Positions 8,301-16,472 of a stretch of DNA of 64,000 nucleotides are shown piece after piece. The position numbers and the translations under genes were made by a program. The stretch comes from Orrella marina (GTDB lineage Bacteria > Pseudomonadota > Gammaproteobacteria > Burkholderiales > Burkholderiaceae_B). Within the stretch, counting starts at the first letter, position 1. The number at the start of each line of letters is the position of its first letter. Location of the stretch: contig NZ_CP028901.1 in assembly GCF_003058465.1 (NCBI RefSeq), forward strand, positions 3,968,001 through 4,032,000. The letters are read 5' to 3'. The notes under the pieces were generated by a model. That model was not told the DNA's origin, made no database searches, and saw nothing but the letters and a program-made list of their open reading frames with translations.

Positions 8301-10938
8301 ACAGGAAAAGATTGGCTTTTTGTGCCAGTGGCTGTTTGCTGCCCTTGCGCGAAGCCTGGGCCAGATGGCCCGCAAGCTTCAGGCGCTGCGCCTCGCCACC
8401 GGACAGGGTGGGGATGGGTTGGCCGAGCTTGACGTACTCCAGTCCGACATCAGCTAGCGGCGCAAGAGAGACCTGCACATCTCGTAGTCCCTTGAAAAAT
8501 TCGATCGCCTGGCTCACGGTCATGTCCAGTACTTCGTCAATCGAGGCACTGCGCTGCAGGTGCTCGATACGCACCTCCCGGATCTCGGGACGGAACCGTT
8601 TGCCATCGCAATCCGGGCAGCGCAGATAGACGTCTGACAGGAACTGCATCTCGACGTGTTCAAATCCGGTTCCTAAGCAGGTCGGGCAGCGTCCATCGCC
8701 ACTGTTGAAACTGAAGGTGCCGGCCGTGTACTGGCGCTCGCGTGCCATCGGGGCTTGAGCAAACAGCTTGCGGATGGCATCAAATGCGCCAACATAACTG
8801 GCCGGGTTGGATCGGGCCGTCTTGCCGATGGGAGACTGATCCACCATCACCACGTCAGCGATCTGGTCTGCGCCCAGCAGATGCCGGTATGAACCAGGGG
8901 ACTCGGTGGGTTTCCCAAAGTGCTTCAATAGCGCCGGGTACAGAACATTCTCGATCAACGTCGACTTGCCCGACCCGGAGACGCCTGTGACGCACACCAG
9001 ACGTGCGAGCGGAATATGAACATCGACGTTCTTAAGATTGTGGGCGTTGACCCCCTCAAGCAGCAAACGCGGCGTGCGGTCGGTAACTGCCAGTGGTCTG
9101 GGTGCCTCGATGTGCAGACGTGCGCCGAGATAGTTGCCGGTGAGTGTGTCAGCTTGCCGCAGTGCCTGCGCAGTGCCATCAAACACGATCTGGCCGCCAC
9201 GCTCGCCGGGTCCTGGCCCCATGTCCATGATCCTGTCTGCTGCCACCATCACTTGTGGGTCGTGTTCGACTACCACCAGTGTGTTTCCCGCATCCCGCAG
9301 GCGATGCATGACTTCGACAACGCGATGCATATCTCTGGGGTGCAGCCCGATTGACGGTTCATCCAGGACAAACAGTGTGTTGACCAGCGAGGTTCCCAGG
9401 GCGGTGGTCAGATTGATTCGCTGGACCTCACCGCCTGACAATGTGCGGCTCTGGCGGTCCAGTGTCAGGTATCCCAGTCCGACGTCGCAAAGAAACTTCA
9501 ATCGGGTCGAGACCTCCTTCAGGACCAGGTCCATGGCAGCGTCCATGATCTGATCAGGAAAGGTGAGGGTTCCAAACCATGATCTCAGATCGCCAATCGG
9601 CATGCCCATGAGATCGTGAATGTTGTAGCCGGGTAGACGGGTCCCTGTGTGACTCACTTGTCCCAGGCGCCATAGCAAGGCGTCAGGCTTGAGACGGGCA
9701 CCCTGACAGTCCGGGCAGGGCGTGTAGCTGCGGTACTTCGAGAGCAACACCCGGACGTGCATCTTGTACGCCCTGGTTTCCAGCCATTCGAAGAACCGGT
9801 TAACGCCATACCATTGTGTCTGCCACGCTTTGTTGCCACCACTCCATCGAGGATCTCCTGCAAGGACCCAGTGACGGTGCTCGTGCGGCAAGTCGCACCA
9901 GCGTGTGTTCAGGCTTACGCCTTGCCTTCTGGCAAACTTCTCCAGATCTTGCTGGCATTCCTTGAAGCTCGGTGTCTGCCAGGGCTTGATTGCTCCCTCG
10001 CCCAATGTCCTGGATTCATCGGGAATCACCAGCCCCAGGTCGATGCCAATGACGCGACCGAACCCGCGACAGGTGTTGCATGCGCCAAGCGGCGAGTTGA
10101 ACGAGAAGCTGCTGGGTACCGCAGTTGAATAGGACATGTCGCAGTCCGCGCAATGCAGGCGGCTGCTAAAGCGCCAGACCGCCTGGTCCTGACCTTCCTC
10201 CCCCATGGCATGCACGCTCATCAGACCCTGGCCCATGCGCAGAGCTGTTTCGATCGCTTCCGTGACTCGCGATGGCTCGGCGTTTGCCAGCCGGAACCGG
10301 TCCTGCACGACATCCAGGATTTTTCGGGCGTCTTGCCGGGTCTTGTGGGTCTTGACTTTGGCTTCAGGCGTGACAGGTACTGGAGTCGATGCGTGAATTC
10401 TCGTATACCCCTGTGCCTGCAGGAATGACTCGACTTCTTCTTCCGTGAAGTTGGCCGGCACCTCGATTCTGAACGTGAGCACCAGCCGCGGGTCTTGCAG
10501 CGCCTGACAGCGTGCCCCAAGCTTGTCCAGGATCGATGAAGGATTGTCCCTGTGAACAGGTTTGCCGCATCCGCGGCAATAGAGCGTGGCGGCGCGCGCA
10601 AACAAGAGCTTGAGGTGATCGTTGACCTCGGTCATGGTGCCGACGGTGCTGCGCGAATTACGTACCGGATTGGTCTGGTCGATGGCAATAGCCGGCAGGA
10701 TGCCCTCGATACGATCGACCTGAGGCTTGTCCATACGATCCAGGAACTGGCGTGCGTAAGGAGAAAAGGTCTCGACGTAGCGTCGCTGGCCTTCGGCGTA
10801 GAGTGTGTCAAACGCCAGCGAGCTCTTGCCGGAGCCGGAAACGCCCGTGATGACCGTCAGCTCCCCGGTTTTGATGCTGACATCAAGGTTCTTCAGGTTG
10901 TTCTGTCGGACGCCGAACAGGTCAATCGATGGTTTCAT
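5308..10938 (-). CDS. uvrA: double-length UvrA-like excinuclease ATPase (two UvrA units fused in one chain)
   Basis: The 1876-residue product is about twice the usual UvrA (about 940). It has four ABC nucleotide-binding sites: Walker A 'GVSGSGKS' near residues 31, 653, 1036 and 1556, and four intact 'TLSGGE.QR' signatures. Each half keeps the UvrA zinc modules: Cys pairs around 'CADC...CNTC' and 'CPTC...CPDC' in half one, and 'CPGC...CQSC' and 'CPVC...CDAC' in half two. UvrA normally works as a homodimer that finds bulky DNA lesions and loads UvrB; this chain could be a built-in pseudo-dimer. The ATG at 10938 begins the family motif; a TTG four codons upstream is also possible. Large UvrA-like proteins are, to my recollection, annotated in other Burkholderiales. 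A normal-length uvrA may exist elsewhere. Confidence 0.93.
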   Translation of the reverse strand: MKPSIDLFGVRQNNLKNLDVSIKTGELTVITGVSGSGKSSLAFDTLYAEGQRRYVETFSPYARQFLDRMDKPQVDRIEGILPAIAIDQTNPVRNSRSTVGTMTEVNDHLKLLFARAATLYCRGCGKPVHRDNPSSILDKLGARCQALQDPRLVLTFRIEVPANFTEEEVESFLQAQGYTRIHASTPVPVTPEAKVKTHKTRQDARKILDVVQDRFRLANAEPSRVTEAIETALRMGQGLMSVHAMGEEGQDQAVWRFSSRLHCADCDMSYSTAVPSSFSFNSPLGACNTCRGFGRVIGIDLGLVIPDESRTLGEGAIKPWQTPSFKECQQDLEKFARRQGVSLNTRWCDLPHEHRHWVLAGDPRWSGGNKAWQTQWYGVNRFFEWLETRAYKMHVRVLLSKYRSYTPCPDCQGARLKPDALLWRLGQVSHTGTRLPGYNIHDLMGMPIGDLRSWFGTLTFPDQIMDAAMDLVLKEVSTRLKFLCDVGLGYLTLDRQSRTLSGGEVQRINLTTALGTSLVNTLFVLDEPSIGLHPRDMHRVVEVMHRLRDAGNTLVVVEHDPQVMVAADRIMDMGPGPGERGGQIVFDGTAQALRQADTLTGNYLGARLHIEAPRPLAVTDRTPRLLLEGVNAHNLKNVDVHIPLARLVCVTGVSGSGKSTLIENVLYPALLKHFGKPTESPGSYRHLLGADQIADVVMVDQSPIGKTARSNPASYVGAFDAIRKLFAQAPMARERQYTAGTFSFNSGDGRCPTCLGTGFEHVEMQFLSDVYLRCPDCDGKRFRPEIREVRIEHLQRSASIDEVLDMTVSQAIEFFKGLRDVQVSLAPLADVGLEYVKLGQPIPTLSGGEAQRLKLAGHLAQASRKGSKQPLAQKANLFLFDEPTTGLHFDDVARLMRAFRKLLGAGHSLLIIEHNLDVIAASDWIIDLGPEAGAAGGEIVAQGSADELATHASSHTARALREYRQQIVTGQPSTMLNPSSGRSASDSNACGTPLQNLVRRDRAGVSSIDILHAREHNLRNISVSIPHGKFTVITGVSGSGKSTLAFDILFNEGQRRYLESINAYARAIVQPAGKPDVDAIYGIAPTVAIEQRTSRGGRKSTVATMTEIHHFLRLLYMKLGTQYCPQCQVPVEPQSADQIAAQVLREHHGEHIGVIAPLVTARKGYYTDLAKWAQGKGHTHLRVDNEFIATDPWPRLDRYKEHTIELPVADLIVDKNNEAALRDALDTALHHGQGTVSILWPLDRIKTDLQATLNQKPFSTRRACPGCGQSFPEPDPRMFSYNSKHGWCQSCFGTGVRLSGFDADQSGEETIWNERQSDELQICDSCHGTRLNPVSRAVRWRDYSIAQLAQMSVREAQVFFTGLGLTGRDAQIARDILSEIQARLSFMHEVGLGYLALDRAAPTLSGGEAQRIRLAAQLGSNLQGVCYVLDEPTIGLHPRDNRILLNALQRLQNNGNTLVVVEHDDDTISRAEHIIDIGPGAGVRGGQVVAQGTLEDIKASPDSVTGRYLRDPLRHPIEPRRPVDNAASWIEIQGACLHNLRHVNARVPLGRLTVVTGVSGSGKSTLARDVLLTNLSRALGAPDGKPQWTGCERVSGWDAVERVLEVDQTPIGKTPRSCPATYIGFWDEIRKQFSETQEARMRGWKSSRFSFNSGDGRCPVCEGQGMRTVEMSFLPDVKVPCDACDSARFNPDTLSVQLRGKNVGEVLNMEVDDALNYFTVHPKVLNPLQLMQDVGLGYLTLGQPSPTLSGGEAQRIKLVTELAKARVNKASRQPVRASRAPNTLYVLDEPTVGLSMADVEKLIHVLHRLVEAGHTVVVIEHNLDVIAEADWVLDLGPEGGTEGGQLVAQGSPETLVRDYSDSHTSHALRPLLEKVT

Positions 10939-11007
10939 AAAAAGGTACAAGTCGCAGAGGTGGGACGAAATGAAGTACTATAGCGGTCTTCTGATTGGAG
11001 AATTCAA

Positions 11008-11136
11008 ATGGCTGAACGTAAACGTGTGCGTCGCAATACGCTCGAGCGCCGTTGTCTGGGCAAGGCTTTCAAGCGTCTTTTTGTCAACTCGCCCAAGGGT
11101 GTGTTCAAGATGCTGGAGAAGGTCAAGCGCGCCTGA
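11008..11136 (+). CDS. small basic hypothetical protein (42 residues)
   Basis: A 42-codon ORF, divergent from uvrA, with a well-placed GGAG (10997-11000) seven bases before the ATG. A TACTAT hexamer at 10976-10981 could be a -10 box, but no clear -35 precedes it. The product is very basic: about a third Arg/Lys, with only four acidic residues and one Cys. It looks like a nucleic-acid-binding or ribosome-associated microprotein, but I do not recognise a family. Codon choice resembles the neighbouring genes. It could be a real small gene or chance; the Shine-Dalgarno and composition favour real. Confidence 0.45.
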   Translation: MAERKRVRRNTLERRCLGKAFKRLFVNSPKGVFKMLEKVKRA

Positions 11137-11805
11137 TCGTGCGTTGATCTTCGCTGGGCATGGGATCTGGCATCCAGGACCTGTGTGAGCACAGGTATCT
11201 GATGTGATTCTTTCATGCGAAAGCCAGCTCTGGCACAAACGCCAGGATTTAGCGGGATAGAATGCGCCGAGTGAACAACCGGTGTTGCGCACTTGGTAGT
11301 AACAGTGTCGTGTTCCATCTAACGTTGATTCCAGGCGTGGCGCCAATCTTTGTTGCCGACTCATTTTGCTGCTTTGTGGCATGACGAGTCGGCAATTTCT
11401 TTGGTGGGGGCGTTCTGGTCCGATTACCTCGGCCGTGTACGGCGCCCGCGGTGCGACGTAAAGTTTCGGGGTGTCGTTGCGTGGCATGCTTGAGAGTGGG
11501 GCGCTGCAAAGTATCAGAACGCATTGTTCATTACGTCGACCTCAAACAGCCGTAGTAACCCTGATCGACCGAGGGTCCGTTTCAGCCGCTGTTCCCAGGC
11601 TTCCTGATAGCGTGTCGTTCTGGCCACGCCTTTGCACGGCAGTTGCGGATCGCTCGCCGACTCAGTGCCCTGGGTGTCTCTTATACGTCCAGACTCGATC
11701 GACTGTCCCGTTGTGGCTGTCAAATCTGACTGGATCGGATCGGGGCAGATCGGTCATACTGAGTGCGTAATGGTTTGTCAAATTATTCGCGAACAGGAGT
11801 AACCG
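11137..11805. other. 669-base stretch without a convincing gene
   Basis: Overlapping ORFs of 70-170 codons occur on both strands but show no recognisable motifs, no good ribosome-binding sites and no protein-like composition. The one structured element is the inverted repeat at 11353-11395. The last 30 bases hold the ribosome-binding site (AACAGGAGTAACCG) of the downstream dioxygenase. Confidence 0.5.
11353..11395. repeat. perfect 10-bp inverted repeat with 23-base loop
   Basis: TTGCCGACTC at 11353-11362 is exactly complementary to GAGTCGGCAA at 11386-11395, and the right arm runs into TTTCTTT. It could be a weak intrinsic terminator for the small ORF that ends at 11136, or a protein-binding inverted repeat. 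The long loop argues against a strong terminator. Confidence 0.5.
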
Positions 11806-12876
11806 ATGGCTGAATCATCCACCAGCGCTACCAGACCAGAGCAGATCGCCGGACCAAGTGCCTGGCTCGGCCCGCAGATGACCGACCAGACAGACTGGAT
11901 TCATGAACTTGATGCGGCAGATGTGCAGGAGATCCTGTCAGCGATTCAGGTGTTTCGGGCGGGTGAGCACGCGTTTGACGAAATCAGCCCGCAAACCTTT
12001 GTGCTGGACTCACTCGGAGACAAGCTTCGACGGATTCTGAATGAGGTGCAGCATGGGCGCGGATTTGTCCTGATCCGTGGGTTTCCGGTCGATCAGCTGG
12101 ATCAGGAGGGCTGTGCAATCGGTTACCTTGGCATGGGTTCCTATCTGGGTGCATTCCGGTCACAGAATGCAAAGGGCCATTTGCTTGGCCACGTACGTGA
12201 CATCGGACGAGACATCCGGGACGCCAACACGCGTTACTACCAGACCAATCGGGCGCTTGAATATCATACGGATTCGTGTGACATCGTTGGGTTGCTGTCA
12301 CTGCGCACAGCGCGCGCGGGCGGCGACAGTCGCCTGGTCAGCTCGGTTTCGATCTATAACGAAATGATGCGTACCCGTCCGGATTTGGCACAGGTGCTGT
12401 TCAATGCTTTTCCGACCGATCGCCGTGGCGAGGTTCCGCCAGGGATGCTGCCCTGGTTCGAGTTGCCTGTTTTTAACTGGTACGGCGGGTTGCTTACAAC
12501 CATTTACTCCGGTCAGTACATCCGTAGCGCGCAGGAGAACTTCCCGCAAGCCCGACGTCTGACTGCGCTAGAGCGCGAGGCGCTGGCCTACATGGATACA
12601 CTGGCTAATGATCCTGCCCTGAACATGTCGATGGCTTTCCGGCCTGGCGACATCCAGTTCATTCATAATCATCAGATTCTTCACGCGCGGTCTGATTTCG
12701 AGGACTGGCCAGAGCCGGAACGCAAACGCCATCTGTTCCGTCTCTGGCTTGCCCCAGGCGACGGCAGACCGCTGCCTCCCGAGTTTGCGCAACGCTACGG
12801 CAGTGTCGAGCCAGGCAACCGGGGTGGGATTGTGGTGCAGGGAACGCGGTTGAACATTTCGCTTGATCCGGTTTGA
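11806..12876 (+). CDS. TauD/TfdA-family Fe(II)/2-oxoglutarate dioxygenase
   Basis: A 356-residue protein with the 2-His-1-carboxylate facial triad of the TauD/TfdA fold: His154-Thr-Asp156 ('YHTDSCD'), and the distal His in 'NHQILHARSDF' around residue 290, followed by the Arg that clamps 2-oxoglutarate in 'RLWLAP'. Such cytoplasmic enzymes hydroxylate taurine, alkylsulfonates, aryloxyacids or carnitine-like substrates; the sequence does not tell which. The ATG at 11806 follows AGGAG with good spacing. It stands alone, with a transposon remnant downstream and no transporter or regulator beside it. Confidence 0.88.
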   Translation: MAESSTSATRPEQIAGPSAWLGPQMTDQTDWIHELDAADVQEILSAIQVFRAGEHAFDEISPQTFVLDSLGDKLRRILNEVQHGRGFVLIRGFPVDQLDQEGCAIGYLGMGSYLGAFRSQNAKGHLLGHVRDIGRDIRDANTRYYQTNRALEYHTDSCDIVGLLSLRTARAGGDSRLVSSVSIYNEMMRTRPDLAQVLFNAFPTDRRGEVPPGMLPWFELPVFNWYGGLLTTIYSGQYIRSAQENFPQARRLTALEREALAYMDTLANDPALNMSMAFRPGDIQFIHNHQILHARSDFEDWPEPERKRHLFRLWLAPGDGRPLPPEFAQRYGSVEPGNRGGIVVQGTRLNISLDPV

Positions 12877-13025
12877 GAGCAGTCGCAGACCGTTAGACCC
12901 GGCGATGTGACCAACTGTGAGCGCAAGCCCCTGACTGTAGTCATGGGGTGAGCGGATGGTTTTATTGTTATTTGAGACTGGTTGAGTATCATCGCTGCAT
13001 GTCTGAGTATTGCATCCGCTACTAG

Positions 13026-13097
13026 TCCAGCAATAAGGTGGTGTATTCCTGTAACTACCACGTCGTTTGGTGTCCAGAGTATCGCCGCGTTCAGTGA
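13026..13097 (+). pseudogene. IS200/IS605 TnpA N-terminal remnant
   Basis: In one frame the segment reads 'SNKVVYSCNYHVVWCPEYRR' and then stops (TGA at 13095-13097). The 'YHVVWCPxYRR' motif is the first beta strand of Y1 transposases of the IS200/IS605 family. The HUH motif and catalytic Tyr are absent, because the sequence runs straight into TnpB-like DNA after about 23 codons. A stop codon (13023-13025) also precedes it, so it cannot be expressed as a transposase. Confidence 0.7.
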
Positions 13098-13560
13098 TCG
13101 CCTCGGTGCCCACGAAACCCGGAAGATCGGCACGCGGGTCTGGAAAGCGGTCTCCGAATACGCCTTTGGCACTGACGGCCGTTCGCGCTTCAGGGACCAG
13201 AACCGCCCGCTGCATTTCGTCGAAGGCAAGAATAACGTCGCTGGCAACCGCTGGAATCGAGATACTGGTTGCGTCACCTGGGGCAAGCTGGTGCTGCCGG
13301 CTCGACTGCCTTCAAAACAGCAGGATTCTTACCTGCACGAAGCCATGAGGTCGAGCACCAGGTACTGCCGCCTGGTTTGGCGCATCGAGAACGGACAGCG
13401 TCGCTGGTTCGTGCAGCGGGATTGCTATAGCGCCTTACTGGCAAAGCACGCCACGCAAGACGGGCACAGTCCGTCCCGGCTCGCAAAGGGCTGGGCGGTT
13501 GCGCAACCGCTACCAGAACGCGCGGGAAAGAAGGTTTGTGCAAGGTCCCGGCCGGGATGC
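13081..13560 (+). pseudogene. TnpB (IS605 OrfB) remnant with internal deletion
   Basis: In the frame that is open from 12982 to 13626, residues encoded from 13081 read as the N-terminal part of TnpB: 'IGTRVWKAVSEYAFG', 'VEGKNNVAGNRW', 'WGKLVLPA' and 'RYCRLVWRIENGQRRWFVQ'. They then jump directly to a C-terminal-like 'QRDCYSALLAKHATQDG'. The RuvC catalytic core and zinc ribbon that lie between these blocks in intact TnpB (well over 100 residues) are missing, so the nuclease is inactive. After about 13500 the similarity fades or changes frame. The assignment rests on recognised family motifs. Confidence 0.65.
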
Positions 13561-13736
13561 TGTACGTCGCCAGACGGAGAGCCCGGATACCCCTCGCACG
13601 CATGTCTTCAGAACCCGTGGATTTAGCCATGGGGTGGTTCAGAAGCCATTGACACCGCTCCGGTTTTTCGGCCACGTGTACAGCCGGTCATGCACAATAA
13701 GCGGACTCTCCTCGAATTGCAAAGGACATTGCCGGC

Positions 13737-15239
13737 ATGACTCATCTGAACTGGCGGTTTGATCACAGCTATGCACAACTGCCTGACATCTTCCATGTCG
13801 GGCAGTCACCAAAACAGGTGCATCACCCGCGTCTGCTTGTCTTGAATCGGTCACTGGCGAAATGTCTTGGTCTGGAGACTGGCGCACTGGATGAAGAATC
13901 ACTGGCCAGAATATTCAGTGGTCAGGATCTGCCGCCGGATGCCAGACCTATCGCGCAGGCTTACGCGGGACATCAGTTTGGCCATTTCACGATGCTTGGG
14001 GATGGTCGGGCGCTTCTGCTGGGTGAACATCTGGCGCCCGATGGCAGGCGATTCGACATCCAGTTCAAGGGTTCGGGCCCTACGCCGTTTTCCAGACGAG
14101 GTGATGGACTGGCAGCTGTCGGGCCCATGCTGCGGGAGTATCTGGTGAGCGAGGCCATGCATGGCCTTGGTGTGCCCACGACCCGGGCTCTGGCAGTTGT
14201 GGCAACGGGTGACCGGGTCTGGCGAGAAGAGGTCCTGGACGGTGCGATCCTGACCCGTGTGGCGTCTAGCCATTTACGCGTGGGAACTTTCCAGTACGCG
14301 GCGGCAAGACAGGACCCAGAGGCACTTGCTGCACTCATTCAGTATGCTCTGTCCCGACACGATCCGGAGTTGGCTCAAGCCGATAATCCCGCTTTGGCGC
14401 TGCTCGAGTCGGTGACTCGCCGTCAGGCCAGACTGATCGCACAATGGATGCGAGTTGGCTTTGTTCATGGGGTAATGAACACTGACAACATGACCATTTC
14501 TGGCGAAACCATCGACTACGGGCCTTGTGCCTTCATGGATGTGTTTGACCCCAAGACCGTGTTCAGTTCGATCGATCACGCAGGGCGTTATTCCTACCAG
14601 AACCAGCCAGCGATGGCACAGTGGAATCTGGCCCGACTGGCCGAAGCCTTGTTGTCGCAAATTGATGCGGATCCAGACAAGGCGGTCAGCAAGGCCGAGA
14701 AAGTCGTTCACGGGTTCAAGCCACTTTATCTGGATGCCTTGCGCGAGGTGATGGCAGCCAAGCTCGGTCTGGCGTCGCTCGGTGAGAATGAGTCAATTGC
14801 AGATGACCTGCTGGAGGTCATGCTCGCAGACAAGGTCGACTACACACTGACGTTTGCGCGCCTCACGAGCGCGGTACGTAACAAGGAGCAGACTCCTGTT
14901 CAAGAGCGAACAGCAACGACGGATAGTATTCTGAGCGACTTTGAGCGTCCGAGTCCGGCCATGTCGGATTGGGCGGATCGCTGGCAGGCCCGGCTTGAAT
15001 CTCAGCCTGGCGGATATGGCAGCGCACTGCCACGCATGCAGAAGGCCAATCCGCTTTACATTCCCAGGAATCATCTGGTGGAGGATGTACTTGAGCAGGC
15101 TACACGCAAGCGGGACTTCGAGCCCTTGCTGGCGTTTCTCGCCGTTTTGCAGGATCCTTACACAGAGCACGAAGGGTGCGAAGCCTACGCTGAGCCCGGT
15201 GCACGAGAAGAGCCATTTGTAACGTTTTGCGGGACCTGA
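13737..15239 (+). CDS. selO: protein adenylyltransferase SelO (YdiU family)
   Basis: The 500-residue protein matches SelO over its length: 'AYAGHQFGHFTMLGDGRA' near residue 80, 'DIQFKGSGPTPFSRRGDG' near 105, 'GVPTTRALAVV' near 150, 'VGFVHGVMNTDNMTISG' near 240 with the catalytic Asn/Asp, and 'DYGPCAFMDVFDP' near 262. SelO is a pseudokinase-fold enzyme that transfers AMP from ATP to Ser/Thr/Tyr of proteins and is linked to the oxidative-stress response. It ends in Cys-Gly-Thr, the bacterial counterpart of the selenocysteine tail in animal SelO. It is monocistronic, just downstream of the IS605 remnant. Confidence 0.95.
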   Translation: MTHLNWRFDHSYAQLPDIFHVGQSPKQVHHPRLLVLNRSLAKCLGLETGALDEESLARIFSGQDLPPDARPIAQAYAGHQFGHFTMLGDGRALLLGEHLAPDGRRFDIQFKGSGPTPFSRRGDGLAAVGPMLREYLVSEAMHGLGVPTTRALAVVATGDRVWREEVLDGAILTRVASSHLRVGTFQYAAARQDPEALAALIQYALSRHDPELAQADNPALALLESVTRRQARLIAQWMRVGFVHGVMNTDNMTISGETIDYGPCAFMDVFDPKTVFSSIDHAGRYSYQNQPAMAQWNLARLAEALLSQIDADPDKAVSKAEKVVHGFKPLYLDALREVMAAKLGLASLGENESIADDLLEVMLADKVDYTLTFARLTSAVRNKEQTPVQERTATTDSILSDFERPSPAMSDWADRWQARLESQPGGYGSALPRMQKANPLYIPRNHLVEDVLEQATRKRDFEPLLAFLAVLQDPYTEHEGCEAYAEPGAREEPFVTFCGT

Positions 15240-15389
15240 AGGCAAAGGGCTAATGCCGGTAACTAAGTAGATATTGGTGATGTGCCGGGCAACAAGTCGT
15301 GCAGGTGGAATAATGGTACTTTATGACACGTAACAAATGTGTCATACCGTTTCGGATCGCTTCAACTCCATTCCACCCTCGCATCTCTC

Positions 15390-16472
15390 ATGGCCGATAT
15401 CACTCTGGATCGTGTGCGCAAGCAATATGGCAGCGTCACGATTATCGACGACCTCTCGCTCAAAGTTCAGCACGGAGAATTTTTCACACTTCTCGGGCCT
15501 AGTGGCTGTGGCAAGACCACGCTGTTGCGCATGATCGCCGGCTTTATCCAGCCAACTGCGGGCAGGGTGCTGATCGGTGACGAGGATGTCACGCATCTTC
15601 CTGCCCATAAGCGGGAGACGGGTATGGTGTTCCAGGACTACGCCCTGTTTCCGGACAAGACCGTGTTTGACAATGTCGCGTATGGCCTCAGAGTTCGACG
15701 TGTGTCTCGCCAGCAGATTGAGGAGCGTGTGGCGCGTATTCTGGACCGCGTTGAGCTTGGTCATCTGCCGAAACGCTATCCGGGAGAGCTTTCTGGCGGG
15801 CAGCGTCAGCGGGTGGCACTCGCCCGGGCACTGGTGATCGAACCGCGCATCTTGCTGATGGATGAGCCGCTGTCGAACCTGGACGCCAAACTCCGGATCC
15901 AGATGCGCGACGTCATCCGCGAGTTGCAACAGGAACTTCAGATCACGACAGTTTTTGTGACGCACGACCAGGAAGAAGCATTGTCGATGTCTGACCGGAT
16001 CGCGCTGCTCAAAGGAGGACGGATCGATCAGCTCGATGTCCCCGAGGTGCTTTATGGCGAACCGCTTTCAGCTTATGCCGCTGATTTCATTGGTGCAGCC
16101 AATCTGATCAATATCCAGACCATCGAGTCAGATGGTGATGCCTGTCGAGTGACGATTCCAGGAGGGACGGTGCGAGTCAGTGGGCCTTTCCGGCAGGACA
16201 AGGTCTGTCTGGCGGTTCGTCCGGAGCATGTACGGATGACATCCGGTAATGATGATCAGCTTGCTGCTGACGCTGGTAGCGTGGCGGCGACAGTCGTGTT
16301 TCGCCGCTATCTTGGGTTCAAAGTGACGTACTGTCTGCGGCTTGCTGACGGATCGACCATCAATGCGGACCTGCCAGCATCGCAGGATCCCCGGTGTGAG
16401 TCGGGTCGCGACGTGCAGGTGAGTTTTGGGGGGAGCGCGCGTCTGGTGACTGCCATGGAGCAGTCGGCATGA
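15390..16472 (+). CDS. ABC transporter ATP-binding protein (iron/phosphonate/polyamine type)
   Basis: An ATPase with Walker A 'GPSGCGKTT' about 37 residues in, Q-loop 'MVFQDYALFPDKTV', signature 'LSGGQRQR', Walker B 'ILLMDEPLSNLDAK', and a C-terminal TOBE-like extension (360 residues in all). This is the PotA/FbpC/PhnT type. I chose ATG 15390 ('MADITLDRVRKQYGS') because family members begin there; an in-frame GTG at 15339 would add 17 unconserved residues. The stop overlaps the permease start by four bases. The three-gene order is ATPase, permease, binding protein. Confidence 0.9.
   Translation: MADITLDRVRKQYGSVTIIDDLSLKVQHGEFFTLLGPSGCGKTTLLRMIAGFIQPTAGRVLIGDEDVTHLPAHKRETGMVFQDYALFPDKTVFDNVAYGLRVRRVSRQQIEERVARILDRVELGHLPKRYPGELSGGQRQRVALARALVIEPRILLMDEPLSNLDAKLRIQMRDVIRELQQELQITTVFVTHDQEEALSMSDRIALLKGGRIDQLDVPEVLYGEPLSAYAADFIGAANLINIQTIESDGDACRVTIPGGTVRVSGPFRQDKVCLAVRPEHVRMTSGNDDQLAADAGSVAATVVFRRYLGFKVTYCLRLADGSTINADLPASQDPRCESGRDVQVSFGGSARLVTAMEQSA

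Larger units (their letters stand above)
13020..13640 (+). mobile_element. decayed IS605-type element (TnpA stub joined to a deleted TnpB)
   Basis: Two transposase fragments lie head to tail in different frames: an IS200/IS605 TnpA N-terminal stub (13026-13097) and a TnpB-like segment with an internal deletion (about 13081-13560). The stop-interrupted stub and the missing domains show the element is dead. The ends could not be fixed. Some sequence up to about 13640 probably belongs to the right end, because the stretch after 13560 has no other explanation before selO starts at 13737. Confidence 0.7.

Noticed and set aside
7787..8629. 280-codon forward ORF inside uvrA
   Set aside because: Antisense shadow of the UvrA reading frame. 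Ser/Pro/Arg-rich translation without motifs.
11675..11686. TGTCTCTTATAC, a match to part of the Tn5 mosaic end
   Set aside because: Only 12 bases match and the next bases diverge. There is no second end or transposase, so it is probably chance and not adapter carry-over.
12982..13626. 214-codon ORF as an intact gene
   Set aside because: Its middle reads as TnpB pieces with the catalytic core missing and its first 30 codons are unrelated, so it is a transposon relic.
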